From positions 28,324-92,323 of the forward strand of contig NZ_FNDJ01000039.1 in assembly GCF_900099965.1 (NCBI RefSeq): DNA of 64,000 bases, given 5' to 3'. Below, piece after piece: positions 62,727-64,000 of the stretch (the stretch's first letter is position 1; the number at the start of each line of letters is the position of its first letter). This DNA is from Nonomuraea jiangxiensis (lineage in GTDB: Bacteria > Actinomycetota > Actinomycetes > Streptosporangiales > Streptosporangiaceae). A model generated the notes under the pieces. It had not been told where the DNA came from. It saw only the letters and a program-made list of their open reading frames with translations, and made no database searches. A program made the position numbers and the translations under genes.

Positions 62727-63752
62727 ATGACGACGTTCGATACGGCGGTCGCGCAGGCTCGCGACCTGCTCAGGTGGCGCTCTCCCCTGCGGACCGAGCT
62801 CTGGGCCGGTCGGCTCGCCGCCGGGTTGGAGCCTGGTCAGGTGGAGCCGTTCCTGCGGAGGCTGGCGGAGGACGGCAGCGCCGAGTCGCGGCTCACTCTT
62901 GCCGCTCTGGCGGCGGTCGATCAGGCAGCCGAGGCCGCGTCCGGTGAGTCTGACGGCACGGTGGCAGCGGCGGGGAGCGAGGACCGGAGCGCTCGGCCGC
63001 ACACCGTTGCCGGGAGCGGGATGGCGGGTGCGCTGCCCGGGTGGGTGCGGCTGATGACGCGCGTGCGCTGCGAGGGAGCCTGGTACGGCAAGGGTGATCC
63101 GTACGGTGAGCAGACGTTGGCGGCGCTGTCCTTTTGTTACGAGAACGGCAAGGAGCCGCATCTGCTCGTCGTCGGCATCGATCAGGTGAGCGGCGGGCTG
63201 GCCGTTGACGCGCTGGTCGAGGAGGTGAAGTTCCTCGACGACCTGGAGCTGCGGGCGGCGGATCCGGGGGTGGTCGCGGGGCGGGTGCTGGACGCGTTCG
63301 AGTTGGGTGATCGGATCCTGGGGGTGGCCGTCGCCGACACGTTGCCCGCCGTGCGGCCCATCGCGCTCGCCCGGGCTCACGCGGTGCCCGATCTCGTACG
63401 TCCGGCGCCCGACGACACCTTGACCCGGTTCCGGGAGTTGCCGGAGTTGCCCGGGGCGCGGGAGGCGTTCGAGAAGCTGGCCGAGTTCGTCGGCGACCGT
63501 CCTCTGTGGTGGAGTCCGGCGAGGGCGTCCCGGTTCCTGACGTCGTGGTTGCCCAGGGAGGCCATCCTGTCCGAGGCGGGGATCGCGGCGATGCCGGACG
63601 TGGTGCGGGCGTGGAGCCGGTTCTCCGGTGGGCATCCGGCGGTGCTCGACCAGGTGGAGGCGGACGCTCCCCGGCTGGCCGCTCTCATGGCGGACGAGTC
63701 CCTGGCCGGCCTGGGCAAACGCATCGCCCAGAGCCACCGCCGCGACTCCTAA
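62727..63752 (+). CDS. Conserved hypothetical protein, 341 aa
   Basis: I do not recognise the family. The protein is predicted soluble and helical, with a low-complexity Ala/Gly stretch near residues 72-100 that separates an N-terminal helical part from the main domain (WVRLMTRVRCEGAWYGKGDPYGEQTLAALSFCYENGKEPHLLVVGIDQ). A late segment reads PLWWSPARASRFLTSWLPR. The ATG at 62727 is chosen because AAGG lies six bases before it; a GTG at 62721 is possible. Transcription is divergent from the NmrA-like gene, with 288 bases between. Confidence 0.7.
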   Translation: MTTFDTAVAQARDLLRWRSPLRTELWAGRLAAGLEPGQVEPFLRRLAEDGSAESRLTLAALAAVDQAAEAASGESDGTVAAAGSEDRSARPHTVAGSGMAGALPGWVRLMTRVRCEGAWYGKGDPYGEQTLAALSFCYENGKEPHLLVVGIDQVSGGLAVDALVEEVKFLDDLELRAADPGVVAGRVLDAFELGDRILGVAVADTLPAVRPIALARAHAVPDLVRPAPDDTLTRFRELPELPGAREAFEKLAEFVGDRPLWWSPARASRFLTSWLPREAILSEAGIAAMPDVVRAWSRFSGGHPAVLDQVEADAPRLAALMADESLAGLGKRIAQSHRRDS

Positions 63753-63811
63753 CGTTCCTCGGCGGCACCGCCAGGTCGTGGCTCGCCGGCCGGTAGAGAG
63801 GCTGCGGGCTG

Positions 63812-63885
63812 AGCGCTACGGGCTACGAGTTACGGGCTGAGGGCTACGAGCTACGGGCTGGGGGCTGCGGGCTGGGGGCGCGGTG
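63812..63885. repeat. Degenerate GGGCTACGAG-type repeats
   Basis: Copies of GCTACGGGCT, GAGCTACGGG and GGCTGCGGGC follow one another with small changes after the end of the last gene. They precede the more regular 14-bp repeat and have no coding frame. Confidence 0.6.
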
Positions 63886-63905
63886 ACGGCCCTGGGGACG
63901 GCCCT

Positions 63906-64000
63906 GGTGACGGTGGCCAGGTGACGGTGGCCAGGTGACGGTGGCCAGGTGACGGTGGCCAGGTGACGGTGGCCAGGTGACGGTGGCCAGGTGACGGTGG
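63906..64000. repeat. 14-bp tandem repeat reaching the window end
   Basis: The unit GGTGACGGTGGCCA is repeated exactly six times from 63906 to 63989, with 11 more bases of a seventh copy at the edge. The total number is unknown because the array is cut. A unit length of 14 is not a multiple of three, so it is probably non-coding. Confidence 0.9.

Noticed and set aside
1..64000. CRISPR array
   Set aside because: No repeat-spacer pattern was seen; the only regular arrays are the 14-bp tandem repeat at the end and the coding repeat in Tex.

Overview
The window is high-GC DNA from an actinomycete. The signs are GC-rich third codon positions, frequent GTG starts, LuxR regulators of the large ATPase type, a conservon-type sensor kinase with its DUF742 partner, and a family-5 peptide transporter. 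I would guess a filamentous genus such as Nonomuraea or a relative, but no rRNA or marker gene fixes this. The window divides at a tRNA-Arg(UCU) gene (32976-33049, minus strand).

Left of the tRNA (1-32975) is accessory DNA with an integrated-island look. It opens with the end of an unknown gene and a small unknown gene, then a patch of insertion-sequence remains: a frameshifted integrase-core IS with 16-bp ends (913-2160) sitting in an IS256-type fragment. Next come a secreted BNR-type beta-propeller protein (2766-5159) and a carbohydrate ABC-transporter operon with a lipoprotein (9942 down to 5429), with a perfect 16-bp palindrome beside its first start codon. A second, 5'-truncated copy of the first IS (10151-11021) lies on the far side of this operon. 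A large secreted RHS/YD-type gene (from 11447) is cut at 14340 by a different IS, and the reading frame runs straight into its transposase. After it come an FGE-sulfatase-like fragment, a NUDIX hydrolase on the other strand and a sugar-nucleotidyltransferase.

The most interesting part is a defence block at 18060-30206. A four-gene minus-strand operon encodes an HTH/methylase-like/specificity-like fusion protein, HsdM, HsdS and HsdR, joined by 4-base overlaps or an 8-base gap. Divergent from it are a DUF6119 (TIGR04141-type) protein and an AbiGi-like protein. A broken gene with a nuclease-like core and a zinc-ribbon tail follows, and then a tyrosine integrase (31202-32767) that abuts the 3' end of the tRNA. 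This is the expected layout of an element integrated into a tRNA gene, with cargo for phage defence. I did not find the matching far attachment site in the window.

Right of the tRNA (33050-64000) looks like ordinary chromosome: an APH-fold phosphotransferase, CobD, exonuclease III, a large LuxR regulator divergent from an MFS transporter, a YiiX-like amidase, a kinase-DUF742 pair lacking the other conservon members, and a MarR/MFS divergent pair with repeated operator-like sites. A seven-gene operon (DUF917, HyuA-like, DppA-B-C-D-F) faces two tRNAs, an RpiB-type isomerase and a cytosine-deaminase-like amidohydrolase; together these suggest uptake and ring opening of a cyclic amide or peptide-like nitrogen source. 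Tex with a long Gly-Asp-Arg tail, a dead IS30 element, an NmrA-like reductase, an unknown conserved gene and a 14-bp tandem repeat running off the end complete the window.
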